Below, in pieces: positions 11,001 to 22,278 of a stretch of 64,000 nt of DNA. The notes beneath the pieces are model-generated. The model was given only the letters and a program-made list of their open reading frames with translations. It searched no databases and had not been told where the DNA came from. Made by a program: the position numbers and the translations under genes. This DNA comes from Steinernema hermaphroditum (taxonomy: Eukaryota; Nematoda; Chromadorea; Rhabditida; Steinernematidae): the NCBI GenBank assembly GCA_030435675.1, contig CM059623.1:8830012-8894011 (forward strand), written 5' to 3'. How positions within the stretch are numbered: position 1 is the stretch's first letter; every line of letters starts with the position of its first letter.

Positions 11001-14000
11001 CTTCGGAACGAAATTTCTCAAGGACGCCTTTAGGTTAAATAAGGAGGGAAGCAGCACGTCAAGAAGACACAAGTGCCCGGATGACACTACGGGAACCCGT
11101 TCCCCGCCTCCCAATTAGCCGCTCGCTTCCCCTCGGCGCGCCCACCCACCACGTTTGACCCGAACTTCCCCCTTTTCGCACGTTTTCTATGCAAATCTCG
11201 CGGAATCAGCTGACTCGGAAGCCGTCAAAGGCAACGATTTGGTCCCGAGGGAAAGAGCATACTGAAATGGAAACAAGAGGGAATGCAACATGGAGCGGTC
11301 CCTTTTATGAAACTCGAAATTGATATCACGTTGTCCCAGAGGATCCGCCGGGAGAAGGAGTGAGGTGTCGCCTATGGCCCTCGTGGGAGAGTATGAATTT
11401 GAGCAAAACATGACGAATTTCATGCGAAAATTGGCCAAGCGTGCGATGATATGAAAAGAGACATGGGGCAGTTGTGGCTAAAGACCACCGATAGCGAGTA
11501 AATCATGCTGAACACATCAAGTGGTCTTTCTTGGAGGAATATCAGAATATCAGTCTAAAATGGGAACATATAGAAACATAGGCTGACCGGAGGGGATGAA
11601 CTCCAGTGGCAACCGTGCACGCGTAGAACGCACTTTGAGGGCGAACGAAGCGCGATCGATGCGATCGGCGGCGGTGTAAAGAAACATAAAGAAACTGCAA
11701 AAGACGCCGCGGAGGTCGGCGTCGGAGTGGACGACGCCGAGGAGCCGGCGGGGGAGGAACACGGACGACCTTGAGGGTCCAAGGTTGGCGCGCGCGATTT
11801 GGCGCATCGATCGTGGAACGTAATGAACGAAATTAGGCAAACGAGGGGAACGGCCAGGTGGCGCCAGGAGATGGGCCATGCGGCGCCGATGGCGCGTTGT
11901 TTGCAGCCTTCGCCACTGGGTATAATTAGCATCGGAGGCGGTTCGGTTGATAGGGTTACGTTTTTTGGTTTGGCCTTCAGAGGTCGGTTTCAATTAACCG
12001 AAAATTTTATCGGATGGTCGTAGTTTTCATTGAAAAAGAGTGACCTTCAGGGACCCACTATGGAGCCTTAGATCGTAGATCAGATCGTCCAACAAATATT
12101 GAAATTTCAGTGTAATGCTATCGTAACCATTCGGTGTCCGGTATCCACGGCGACTTCGCCGTTCTATGGTCATAAATCGCAAATCCCAATAATTTTCGAC
12201 TACAAATCTCCAGCTGAAAAAGTCCCATAAAACGTGCCTTTGATGCACAGAGCCGCCAAAACGAACGGCTGCGATTTCAGTCGAAACGTTTCCTTGCGGC
12301 AAAAAGTACCTGATAGTCCGGAGATCCAAAAAACGCGACGGCGATCAAACAGAGAAGAAAGCTGCATCTAATCGGATTAGGGCGCAGCGGAGGTTCCCAC
12401 GAGGCGCTATACGAATGTGGCGCCGAGACGGCAGGCGGTGGTCAGCTGGCTGGCCACATCCCGGGAGGGACGATGACCGATGAGTATCCGCCTCGACGTG
12501 CAAAATACGCGCGCGAAATCGATGAACAAAGGAAGAAGTGGTCACGTTGTCCTCGACTCCTTGCCCCCTCGACTCTTCCTCGTTGGACATTCAAAACAGC
12601 CCGAGGATTACTTCCCCCGGAGGCGCCTGTTTTGGCCTCGTAGATCATGGCGTGATGGATCACACGGGGGCACAAAAACGGCGCCGTTTTGCAACGGGCG
12701 GCTATAAAAAGAGATTCGATTAGCGGTGCCAGGAGATCGCGACCATAGATTGATGGGATTACGCGGGGTCGACCCTGCAGTCTTATGACGGGACGCCAAA
12801 ACAAATCGTTTTTGCAAATCGCTCTGTAGTCCTAAGGGGGGTCGAGAGATGACCTTGGAAGTCGCGGGAGGGGAGGAAGTACGATTGGTTGTAAATTAGT
12901 TCCATTTCCAGGGAGGAAGGAAGACGCATTCAGATCCGATTTGGAACGATTAAATAGACATAAAAAGGAACGATGTCGGGCAGATTGCATCACCAAGCTG
13001 ATTGGGATCTCCGAGGCGATATTATTGAATCAGGGGGCACGAAAAACTGAAATTCATCCATGATATCAGAACTGACCCAGACTAATATGATAAACACGAA
13101 GATCGAACGGACGAATTCACGGATGATACGGTATCTCCCGAGAGTAAATGGGCTCCTTGACGGAGCGTGAAGTCTTTGGCCCTTCGTCATGTGAGTCAGA
13201 TGAGTATGCGATTCCCGAGAACGCCGTCTTAAGATCAGCATCTCGGGCAGACTTCTTGGAGGCTCAACAAACAGCGCTTCTCGGTTTCTCTTTCACCTTT
13301 TTCCGTTCAAATATTTGGTTTCGGCTTTCCGATTGTCTCAATTCGCGCGCATCTCGGCGCGCAAACAAAGCGAAAGTTCAAAGTTTGGGCACGTGCCTCC
13401 GGAGGAACATCTGCCGCTCAAAGACCCTTTCTCCAGAGGACCTTCCGGATGCCCCGGGAGCGATCGGCAGGTGCGCCTCTCAAGAAGAAACGGACAGGCG
13501 AGGTAGAAAAACGTTCGGAAATCGGCGTCCCCGTACCGATCCGTCGAAAGGGAAAAATGGGTCGATCGACGCGTCGCAATTTGGGCGATTCGCGCACTTC
13601 TAATGCGCGCCTTCGGCGCTCAAAGTTTTAATCTATATGCAAATGACTCCACGCGGCAAATCCGGTTGCGGCGGTCGCTTTGATGGATTTCATAAAGCCG
13701 CCGAGGGGACTTTTGCAAAACGGGCGAAGCGACGATTACCCAACGGCGACGCGACGACACGAGGGGAGAAGAAGATTGCGGAGCTGACTGAGAAGAGTGA
13801 TGAGCGCCGAAGGGGCTCTTGAAGGTCACATTTGGGGGAAAGCACGAGGAGCGGGGAATCAGAAAACACAAAACAATGATTATTGCGGTGTTACAAAACA
13901 TTACTACGGTATGCGAGTAGTTACGAGTAAATCTCTTGGAACTGGCTCTCCACAAACCCCATGACTTCTTGTTGAAAAAGACTCTTATCGCGATCTTCAT

Positions 14001-14170
14001 GTATACCGTATCCAGGCAAGGATCTTTTCCCATCACTCGCCTTCATGGGGCTCCATCGGAGACATTCCGTTTCAGACGTAAACCGATGCATCTGGGGGTG
14101 GAGGAAGCATGTCTCTCCAGTTTCGCTCATCACTTAGAAGCGGTCGGCTGGCATTCGAGGAGCTCCGATC
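8095..14170. other. Non-coding stretch between RTE element and kinase gene
   Basis: About 6.1 kb. Open frames up to roughly 150 codons occur on both strands but none has splice-site support, domain wording or a consistent frame. Several TACGGTA-type heptamers occur (for example near 13133 and 14008). I see no RNA gene. It may hold regulatory DNA for the kinase gene at 14171 or unrecognised non-coding transcripts. Confidence 0.45.
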
Positions 14171-15459
14171 ATGACTGATCCGGACAAAGCTCAGCGGATC
14201 GTCCGACGGACGAAAAGGGTTTGTGAGTCGCTGCTCCACCTGCTTCTGACTGCTCGTTCTCAGCAAAAAGTTCCGAAACATCTGCTGGACGGGCATGATC
14301 CGAAGGAGAAGCTCTTCGTGAGCACGGCGACGCACCGCTACCAGCTGGTGGACGTGCTCGGTATCGGGGGTTTTGGCGTCGTGTACAAAGTGACCCAGGT
14401 GAGCTCGAAGCAGCAGTTCGCGATGAAGACGGAGGCTGTCGGGGCGACGATGAAGCACAGCCACCTGAAAATCGAGATGCAGGTGCTGCGGAAGGTGGCC
14501 GATTCCGGGGATCCAATGCGGCAGCGTCACTTTGTGAAAATCGTGGACCGCGGGAAGACCGCCGACTTCAAGTTCATCGTCATGGAGGTCGTCGGCGACA
14601 GCCTTGCGCACCTGCAGGAGAACAGCAAGACTGGACGCTTCGAGTATGTAATTCAGTAGGTACCTGACTTCATCCTTTCATTTTCAGTCCCTTAACTTCA
14701 GCGTACCTTTCCTACCAAACGGCGGAATCCATCGATAACCTCCACTACTTCGGATTCTTGCACCGCGACATTAAGCCGCATAACTTCTGCCTCAATCAGG
14801 GTACCTACCCACGGACCATCTACCTGCTTGACTTCGGCACCTCGCGGTGCTTCCGTGGGGCGAAGAACAAGAACACACAGTAAGTGGTCTGTTGAGCTGT
14901 TGGTGTGGTGAGTGCTGCTTTCAGGACCCCTCGGAAGATAGTGAAATTCGTAGGATCTGTGAACTATGCTTCGACCACGGGGCTCCGGATGAAAGAACAA
15001 AGCCGCCGGGACGACTTCGAAACCTGGTTTTACATGGTTATAGAATTCCAGCACCCCGAACTGCTCGTGTGGCGCGAGGCTCGATCCCTGCAGAAACATA
15101 TCGAGCTGAAAGAGCAGTTCATGGCGAAATCGCTGGATGAACCTCTCAAGCGATATGACCGCGTGAGGGAGTACATAAATAGGCTGCGTTATGAATCGCT
15201 TGTCGACATCGATTTCATCAAGATACAGCTCCTGAAGAGCCAGAAACTCTCCTCGATTACCCAGTGCATCATGTCACTTCGGGATGGACAGCTCACTGTC
15301 GCCAAGATTCCCACTCGAGTAAGACACTTTCATGCCTGCTTATACACGTACTTTCAGAAGACGTACGACCAGGAACAGGAAGAAGGTTCGAGAACCGGCA
15401 ATGTCAGTCGGACGCTGAGCACCGAATCCACGGATTTCACCAAGACGGACGGAGGCTAA
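14171..15459 (+). CDS. Tau-tubulin-kinase-like (CK1 group) protein kinase
   Basis: Four exons: 14171-14643, 14688-14879, 14925-15318 and 15358-15459, giving 386 residues. All three introns are 39-45 bases, GT-AG with CAG acceptors, and the phases fit. The catalytic domain spans roughly residues 55-340. It has a glycine loop (GIGGFGVVYK, ~65), an AMK lysine, a catalytic loop HRDIKPHNF (~183) and DFG (~205). The HRDxKPxNF wording and the later FVGSVNYAS and DDFETWFYM segments place it in the nematode-expanded TTBK-like branch of casein kinase 1. Many such genes are sperm-expressed in worms, which is only a family hint here. The acidic/Ser-Thr tail ends STESTDFTKTDGG. A polyadenylation signal AATAAA lies at 15487. 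It converges with the SKP1-like gene. Substrate unknown. Confidence 0.9.
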
Positions 15460-15570
15460 TGATGATTAGTGGTGTTATTTACATGCAATAAACATTTTTT
15501 TTCTGAGAGTTCCGAGATTTTTGTAGGTTATCTGTAAGGACGGATGAAATACTGGCAGTAGCTAATGGCT

Positions 15571-16019
15571 TTAGAGCTTCTGGTGGAGAAGGAGGTTTCG
15601 GATCTGCTCCGGCGTTTTCCCTTTGATGAACCTCAAGGCCACGTAGGAGCAGAGGGCTCCACAGAGGGTGGCCACCTCGAGGAAGTTTGCCGCATAGAGT
15701 CTTTTATAGAGAAGTCTGCCACTCTGAAGACCGTCGGGACGTCGAGGGCGTCGAAGAAACGGACCAGCTCCGGGTCATCCTGCTCCACCGTAACACTACG
15801 TGTGGTCTTCTCGCGGACGAAGAAAGCCTTCTTGTGCTTGAGCTCGCAGAACACGAAAACGAGGCGCGCCGTCTCGGCGTCCACCTGGGGGAGGGGGATG
15901 GGCTCGACGCCTCCGCAGCCCTCGACGAGGTCGGAGAGCGTGCGACTCTCCAGAAGGACCTCCTCGACGACTTCGATGCTCTCTCCATCGGAGCTGATGA
16001 GGGTGTACTTCTGATCCAT
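15571..16019 (-). CDS. SKP1-like (Skr) protein with internal frame break
   Basis: The N-terminal frame starts at ATG 16019 (MDQKYTLISSDGESIEVV), matching the BTB/POZ-like start of SKP1, and continues through PIPLPQVDAETARLVFVF. The C-terminal SKP1 signature (LYAANFLEVATLCG, then FIKGKTPEQIRNLL, stop at 15573-15571) is in another frame. A 41-base intron 15764-15724 (GTCCG...TCTTCAG) would restore the frame and give about 135 residues. However, it would remove residues that align well with SKP1 (DALDVPTVF). The alternative is a true frameshift of about 17-23 inserted bases, making this a pseudogene. SKP1 proteins bridge cullin-1 and F-box proteins in SCF ubiquitin ligases. The usual SKP1 C-terminal tail is absent. 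The stop lies 112 bases from the stop of the convergent kinase. Confidence 0.65.
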
Positions 16020-16179
16020 ACTGGCTATCGTATCTCCTAACTGAGCTTGTTTTATGTCCCGCATGCACTGCTTCTTCAACTCCGAAGCGTTGCTACCTCC
16101 ACCGGACTACAGTAGCCCCTCTGGCCGTCGAGCGCTGAAGCGACGCCCCAGAAGACGCCTCATTCTCAAACTTCGGGTG

Positions 16180-16928
16180 ATGGCAGGCGGTCGTCTCCTC
16201 AATTTCGTCCTCTCGATGTTTTTCGTTCTTCCACTCCTCGGCGCCTCGGCCGACGTCGCCGTCTTCGTTCCCCGCCTAGGTGAGCGCCACGCGCCATCTC
16301 CTACTACTTCTGAGTTCAGAGCTTATGAATGTCACTGTCTTCGACAACTCGCGCCCCGAGGAAAGTCTCCGAATCACCGTCTCCGGCTCGTTTCACCACT
16401 ACGGCGCCGTGAAGAAGGCGATCTTGGCCCTCTCCAAGAGGCATCTCGACTGGTGTGGATTCGCCCTCCGTCTCGACACCGACGGAATCTCCAGATGTAA
16501 GTTCCAGCGTCCGCTCTCCTGATCGACTCTCTTACAGCTTGGACGAAGGACCAACGCGCGGAGTTCCACGAGAAGCTGAATGACTTTTCCTGCGCCGACC
16601 TCGGGAAGCGTAAGTGTCCCCTTCTTCTGCTCATTTCAGTCGTCTTTCAGAGGGTTTCTACAGCGAAAAGCGCCCGATTCCCAAGATGGAGGTGGTTTAC
16701 AAGGACGGAACCTATGTCATCGTAGGGCTCTCTCTCGCCTTCTCGAATCTCTTCATTATCTTCGTCTTTGTCGCTGTCGCCTTCTTGATAAAGCGCTGTC
16801 GCTTGCCTAGGAAGGTGACCAACTTCGAAGGAAGCGGATCGGCGACTCCACTGGCGATTCACAACGGCGACGTCTCTCGGAGCGGCAGCGTTGAACGAAG
16901 CGGCAGCGAAACTTTGAGATCTATTTAA
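16180..16928 (+). CDS. Small type I membrane protein, family not recognised
   Basis: Four exons: 16180-16279, 16320-16496, 16538-16609 and 16651-16928, giving 208 residues; all introns are about 40 bases with consistent phases. At the last intron a nearer acceptor (CAG at 16640) exists, but only the one ending at 16650 keeps the frame open. Residues 1-24 form a signal peptide (hydrophobic run LSMFFVLPLLGASA). The ectodomain carries one N-glycosylation sequon (NVT) and two cysteines. A transmembrane helix lies at about 139-162 (SNLFIIFVFVAVAFLI), followed by basic KRCR and a Ser/Gly-rich cytosolic tail of about 45 residues. I do not recognise the family. The overlapping frame on the opposite strand is a shadow. 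Confidence 0.82.
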
Positions 16929-17360
16929 ATTTGATTTACAAAAAGTCCGTTGCGTTGAGTGGTTGGTCCCAAGTGGAAGACAGTGAAATTTGCCGTTGAT
17001 GATACGACTTCTGACCATCACTTCTTCACATTGTAGACTCGTTTGAAAACAATTTGAGGATAAGGACTTTTGTTGGTATGCACTGTTATTCAGGCTTACG
17101 TTCCACGATGTTTACCACATCTGCTTTGTTTCATAACCTGGGTACCATTATTCTGCTGACACTTGTCTTATTAGCGTCTAATTAATAGTAGCGTTTACTA
17201 TTTGTTCGTCCTATTAATTTCGAAAGGAATCTGCAGAAAGAAGGGAGCTATCGTTGTATTTTACGTCAATGCATAGCTACATTTGACTCGGAATGGCAAC
17301 GGGGCGCTCGCTTACTCATGACTTTGACTTCCGTTACTCGATTATATCCTTCTATTCCAG
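16929..17360. other. Intergenic, 3' end of membrane-protein gene and upstream of mrps-18A
   Basis: AT-richer spacer without exons. It ends in TCTATTCCAG directly abutting the next ATG, consistent with a trans-splice acceptor. Confidence 0.55.
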
Positions 17361-17939
17361 ATGCTTTCATTACACTTTCGAAACAGTTTGAAGACAGCCG
17401 TTCGACAGATCTCATCCACTGCCTCTCTGTTCGCCAAGGAAAGTAAGTGTTTATCTTATAGATGGCTCGCAAAACTCTGTAACTTTTCAGTCAAAGAAAC
17501 TGTCGAAGGCGATACTACGGTTGTGGAAGTCGTCGACGTCCCTTCAGCTGACTCAAAGCCGGTTCTGGCCAGCGACCAGAACGCTTGTTCGCTGTGTACA
17601 TGCAACCTGCCAGTGCAAATCAGTTATCGCGATGTCCTAATTCTGGAGCAGTTCATGAGAGCCGATGGCACGGTGCTACCCCGTCAGCATACCGGTCTTT
17701 GCCACAAGCAACAGCTGAAGGTTGAACGCTGTGTGATGCAAGCTCACTGGGCTGGACTTTTCCCTGATAGAACCATCCCCAATTTCGACCGCGCTGGCTA
17801 CAAGCGATTCAATCGGTACTGGGAGAACGATATGTCGATGTACCAGCTGAAGCAGAAGACGGAGCCGGGAACATGGTACTACATAAAGCGATACAACTCG
17901 AAAGGAAACGGAACATACGCGAAGAACACTGCTAACTAA
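17361..17939 (+). CDS. mrps-18A: Mitochondrial ribosomal protein bS18 family, MRPS18A/mL66 type
   Basis: Two exons, 17361-17442 and 17491-17939, separated by a 48-base GTAAGT...TTTTCAG intron; 176 residues. The ATG follows an acceptor-like CCAG with no spacer, so the mature mRNA would begin with a spliced leader joined to the start codon. The N-terminus is basic and Ser-rich (FRNSLKTAVRQISSTASL), as in mitochondrial presequences. The S18 core carries a CSLCTCN cysteine cluster, DVLILEQFM, GTVLPRQHTGLC and ERCVMQAHWAGLFP. The last segment is closer to the MRPS18A (mL66) paralog than to the small-subunit paralogs. Expected role: structural protein of the mitochondrial ribosome. Confidence 0.9.
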   Translation: MLSLHFRNSLKTAVRQISSTASLFAKESKCLSYRWLAKLCNFSVKETVEGDTTVVEVVDVPSADSKPVLASDQNACSLCTCNLPVQISYRDVLILEQFMRADGTVLPRQHTGLCHKQQLKVERCVMQAHWAGLFPDRTIPNFDRAGYKRFNRYWENDMSMYQLKQKTEPGTWYYIKRYNSKGNGTYAKNTAN

Positions 17940-18570
17940 AGTTTTATGATTGTTATTGTTGATTCATCTACATCATTTAGGCCAATAGATTTGTGAAAAG
18001 AGTCTCTGGGGGGTTGTACTTGGCTGTTTTTTTTTGGGCGTTCGTTTTGTCGTCATGTGTTACTGCGTTTACCACTGTGTTAATGTCCTTTCGTATTGGC
18101 ATCGCTATTTGTGATCAGTGCCTTGCTGACCAGACTTGAGCGCGCCACATAAATCATGGAGGGCAGCGAAGTCACGCTTCTTCCAGCTGTCTCTTGCTTA
18201 GCCTCCTCAGCACTCTGGCCGTTGTTGTCGCTGTGGCGCCTGGCGTCCCTCCACGGGAACGAGTGCGCGCGCTTCGGCCGCGTGATTCGATTATACGAGT
18301 TTTCGTTATCCCTTGTTCGTTTTTCTTCTGCGCCTCTTCCCCGAACGCTTCTCTAAGCGGCTAATTAGTGTGTTTTGTCTGCTTTTTAACCCAAATCGCG
18401 GCGACTGATATCAGTCGTCGCCGATGGACCTCCGGCGATCCTCTCCGCAGCGCCGACGGCCAGACGTTTAACCGATTGTGATCGCGCTTATGAATCGATA
18501 TTGTGAGAAGAAACAATCGTTCTCTGTTTGCAGGAGCTCTTCTGTATGAGGCCGCTGTAGCTGGCTAGCG
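17940..18570. other. Intergenic spacer
   Basis: No supportable exon. It contains a run of nine T near 18028 and likely holds the 3' UTR of mrps-18A and the promoter/5' UTR of the Ig-domain gene. Confidence 0.5.
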
Positions 18571-20018
18571 ATGAGCATACGCCCGTGGCTCATTTCCGTT
18601 TTGCCGTATTCGCTGTTACTTCTCCTCGGCGGGTCAGGATGCAGCGCAGCTTGCGAAGCGGAGACCATAAGCGAGTTCAATAGAACCTGCGAATTCGGAG
18701 TCGTCGTCGAGAACGCCACTTCTCTGAACATCGTGCGCTCCAAATACGAACAGGACGTCGTTCTTGAATGTCCATACTTCGGGAATCCCGCCCCGACTGT
18801 TAATTGGTGGTTAATTCATCCGTTGACGCATCTGGGAACGTATAATCCGGCAAACGGAACGGCGGAAACATTCTGGTCCAGAAATGGATCCTACGAAGTG
18901 CTGGTGGGCGGCGGCCTCCTCCTTCGGAGAACTGGAAGGCATCTTGTGGAAAGGTAGGGTAGTTGATAGAAGGCTATGTGCTTATCGTTGTATTATAGAT
19001 ATCGTTGCAACATTGCAAACGAATACGGTAATGTTTCCGCCATCATACGCTACCGGCTGGACCTCTCCGACTGGTATAGTACCGATATATTCGACTCCGT
19101 CTTCTGGGGTAGCCTGTTGTGCGCCGTTTTCGTTTGTGCGGTCACTTTCGTCCTGAACATCATTTGGATTCTATGCCGCAAGCTATTCCTCTGGTGGATC
19201 AATCGTGCGGAGCGTTTGAGTCGCGTGAGATCGATGGCCGAGGCGATGGAGAAGTACCGGCGTCAGCAGTTGGAAAACCTCCACGAGAAGTATCATCGGA
19301 GAGTCACAACGATCCGCGACAACTATCATGTTCAAGTGGAGCAGATCCGCTCATCTTATGCCAACCAAGTGGAGCGTTTCCGCGACTACCGTCACACTCA
19401 GTTCGAACACATGACGCAGCATCTCGACAACCTTCGAGAAAACTACAATCAACAGGTAGTTGATCATGTTTTCCGCTCGTGTAGTATTGTCTCCGATGTT
19501 AAGATGGGTCGCATGAGAGATTTCGGTGCGCGCCGAGCTGAGCAACTCCTGGAAAGCTACGAGCGCCAGGTGAACCGCCTGCGTACATTCAGTCTTCAGC
19601 AGAGGCTGAAGCTTCAGCGACAGTACAAGGTCAAGCAGCGATATCTCAACAAGCTACTCGAAGCCTTTGCCGACCCGAACAACCCCGAGGCTGTAAGCAA
19701 AAGAGTATGGTTTCCTCTGATTCCGTAGGCACATACCGTAATCCTTCCATTTAGGAAGCAGCCATTAGAGAAGCATTGGAACTTCCGGATCCGCCTCGCT
19801 CACCTCTTTCACGTTCGTCTTCCTACTACTCACTTCCGGAATACGTCCTCGACGAGGACGGCTCTCTGCACAATCCACCTCGTTCGGTAATCCCCCTCAA
19901 ACGATTCAAGCTGAACAAGGAGATGATGGCGTCGCCGGACGACTCGCCTTCTTGTTCAGGAATTAGCCCAACAACCTGTACTTCGCTGCCGGGTACCAGC
20001 GGTTCCACGCCGCTGTAA
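18571..20018 (+). CDS. Ig-like, single-pass membrane protein with long basic coiled coil
   Basis: Four exons: 18571-18953, 18999-19455, 19504-19692 and 19755-20018, giving 430 residues. Introns 1 and 2 are multiples of three, so the unspliced frame stays open, but intron 2 would insert hydrophobic residues into the coiled coil and is very likely removed. Its acceptor reads GTTAAG rather than CAG. The order is: signal peptide (~1-28); one Ig-like domain (~45-145, with VVLECPYFG, WW and YRCNIANEYG giving the two Ig cysteines); a transmembrane helix (~164-188, WGSLLCAVFVCAVTFVLNII); and a charged Arg/Gln/His-rich coiled coil (~195-335) with repeated RxxYxxQVExxR-like heptads. A Ser/Pro-rich cytosolic tail ends the protein. 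I do not recognise a named family. The architecture suggests a surface adhesion protein anchored to a cytoplasmic scaffold; that is inference. Confidence 0.85.
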
Positions 20019-20266
20019 GCGCTTAGCGCAGCTGTGCCGTAGGTTTAGATGACCTGTTTCGTCCTGATTCTTAACCCCTCATATGTAATTACGAGTAGAT
20101 TACGTTTTAATTGTACATAACAACCCCTTTTAAGATATGCAAACTACTGTATGTGTGATAGAGTCAACTTTCTTTCCTGTGATGCTCTTTCAAGAAGATT
20201 TCCAAAGTTCCCCATTTTAATAAGAACATTTCATTTTGTGACACTGCAGTTTTCTACCGTAGTCTT

Positions 20267-20783
20267 TCATGGCGATTTGGGTGTGTGGTTGCACCTCAGT
20301 TTGTGTGCTGGGATCGGGAACTGCTTCCAGCATTCGACGACCATCTTGTCGCACCAGCAGAGAGCTTGTTGGCACTTGCTCTGAGAAGAGTCGTCGCGAC
20401 ATCTGGGAACGTGATCCTCGCAGCTCCAGGCGTAGGGATCGAGGTACTCGATGACAAGGTTCCTGCAGGCGCCACTGGCCAACGCTATATCATAGCAAAG
20501 GTGGTGCCTTCTGCAGCACCTGAAGGCATCGCCTGTGGGAGACGACGATTTCGGATGGAACTCACGCGTCGATGCCGTCGATGGGCTTGTAGTTGCCTCC
20601 GTAGCCACACCAGCACCCGTAGTTGTTATAGATCAGGGCGGTGTGGTTCAAAGCGCATTGGGCCATTCTGTTTAGATTCAAGACACTGCCCAGGTTCTTG
20701 ACTTCTTTCTTCCGGGTGGGTTCTCCATCGCCAACCAAAAGGGAAAGGAATAGGACCGAGAGAGGGATAAGGCGAAAGGACAT
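20267..20783 (-). CDS. Secreted phospholipase A2, paralog A
   Basis: Two exons, 20783-20566 and 20519-20267, giving 156 residues. The intron has an upstream decoy CAG; the acceptor next to 20519 is chosen because it yields the family-invariant CCxxH arrangement. The N-terminal ~20 residues form a signal peptide (LIPLSVLFLSLL). The calcium loop is YGCWCGYGG; the catalytic helix is CCRRHHLCYD with the active His at about 78. The many cysteines match the disulfide-rich secreted PLA2 fold. It should hydrolyse the sn-2 ester of phospholipids outside the cell in a calcium-dependent way. It lies tail-to-tail with the Ig gene and in tandem with paralog B. A role as an effector or defence protein cannot be told from sequence. 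Confidence 0.9.
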
Positions 20784-21029
20784 CGTGGCGTGTTCAACGG
20801 CGAATGAACCTCGGGAACAGCTGGCTTGAGGCGTTTCGTTTCATTTATATCCTTTGGCTAGCGCGGAGAGAGTCGCTAAACCGTGACTGACGGCGTACGT
20901 TCTTTGCTTTGGGAAAGTCGGATGGAGCTCCTCCGGCTCAGCTGCCGTCTATCTATCGGCTATCTGCCTATCCTTCCAGTTGCAAAGATGTGAGTATTTA
21001 TTGACCGCCGTTTAGATTAAGAAAGACAA

Positions 21030-21623
21030 TTAGGAGTGGAAGTGAAGGGGTTTCCTCTGCTTCGGGCAGGAAGGCTTGGACGTAGGCGTTGGAAATTTGG
21101 CCCAGCACGTCACTACATTGAAGTCGCACTGGCAGAGAGCTTTCTGGCACTTGCTCTGACTGGCGTCTTCTGAAAACGTCACATAGGGAATCAAAGATTG
21201 AAGAGGTCAAAGACTCACGTGAGCAGACGGGCACGTGGTTCTCGCACGTCCAGGAGTATCCGTCGAGGTACTCGATCTCCACGTCGTAGCAGTCGCCGCC
21301 ATCCACCGCGGCGTCATAGCACTTGTCGTGATGCATGCAGCAGCTGAAGGATTACGGTAACTAAGCACGGAAAAGCTCGCTCACTCGTCGATGCCGTCAA
21401 CGGGCGTTCCGCTTCCACCGACTCCGCACCAACATCCGTAGTTCTGAACGATCGATTGCGATCAAGAGGGACTAAAGACACTCACATTGTAGTCCAGAGC
21501 CGTGTGATTCAGCGCGCACTTCGCCATCGCCTCGAGGTTCCACAGAGCGAAGACGTTCTTCTTAACCGTGGCGACGGAGACGCAGAGGAGAAGCGCCGAG
21601 ATCAGCAGAAGCCTCGAGAACAT
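21030..21623 (-). CDS. Secreted phospholipase A2, paralog B
   Basis: Four exons: 21623-21486, 21443-21385, 21343-21219 and 21169-21030, giving 153 residues. A signal peptide (LLLISALLLCVSVA) is followed by the calcium loop YGCWCGVGG (~48-56) and catalytic CCMHHDKCYD (~67-76). The second intron sits exactly where the only intron of paralog A sits, after GID. The two other introns are absent from paralog A, so introns were lost or gained after duplication. Shared segments (AKCALNHTAL, IEYLD, SQSKCQKALC) confirm a tandem duplication. The C-terminal tail is basic and differs from A. Same expected extracellular lipase activity. Confidence 0.9.
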
Positions 21624-22278
21624 TTCGGACGACGAGAGGACTGACTTCGAGCGGCGGAGGAGAGCCTTAATTTATGGCCCGACGGTAGGAGGGCAGTCGA
21701 TCGGAAACGCAGAAATGAGTCAGAAAGTGATGATAAGGAGGGCGGCGAGTCTTCTGCGGTGCGAAGGTCAAGTGACATGTTCGGGTTAGGCGGTAGGCCT
21801 GAGCGACGATTGTTTGCGTGATCACAAAACGGCGACATCGCCATCGATCACCAGTGGGTGGGCTGTTGACTCGCAGTTACAATTTGTGACAATTGATTAC
21901 ACGAAAGTGAACGAGGAAAAAGTGAAAGAGGTCATCATTTCCAAGTGAAAGTGATTGGATCCGTACGAAATGAGATAAAAAGTGCACCCGTGACGTTGAC
22001 ATTTTGATCGGACGATCAGTTCTTGAGGAAGACGTCATGCGAGTGGATATCAGCCTACCCGTAGATAAGATGCTAACGGGGAAAGCTACTTCCATACAGG
22101 ACACTGCACTTCGTCCGCCGCCGCGAAACCAAAATCAGTTCCTATTCAGTGTGAAGATGCCCTTTTAGATCATCTTTCATACATCGTCTCTGTGTACATC
22201 AGAGCATCAGAAAAACACCGAAGATCTCAACAACTTACAAACAAAAACAAATCAACAATGGTTAGAAATACCCGACAT
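21624..22278. other. Intergenic, promoter side of PLA2 B and 3' side of gro-1
   Basis: No supportable exon. Sequence upstream of 21623 is probably the PLA2 B promoter; I see no clear TATA box. Confidence 0.45.
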
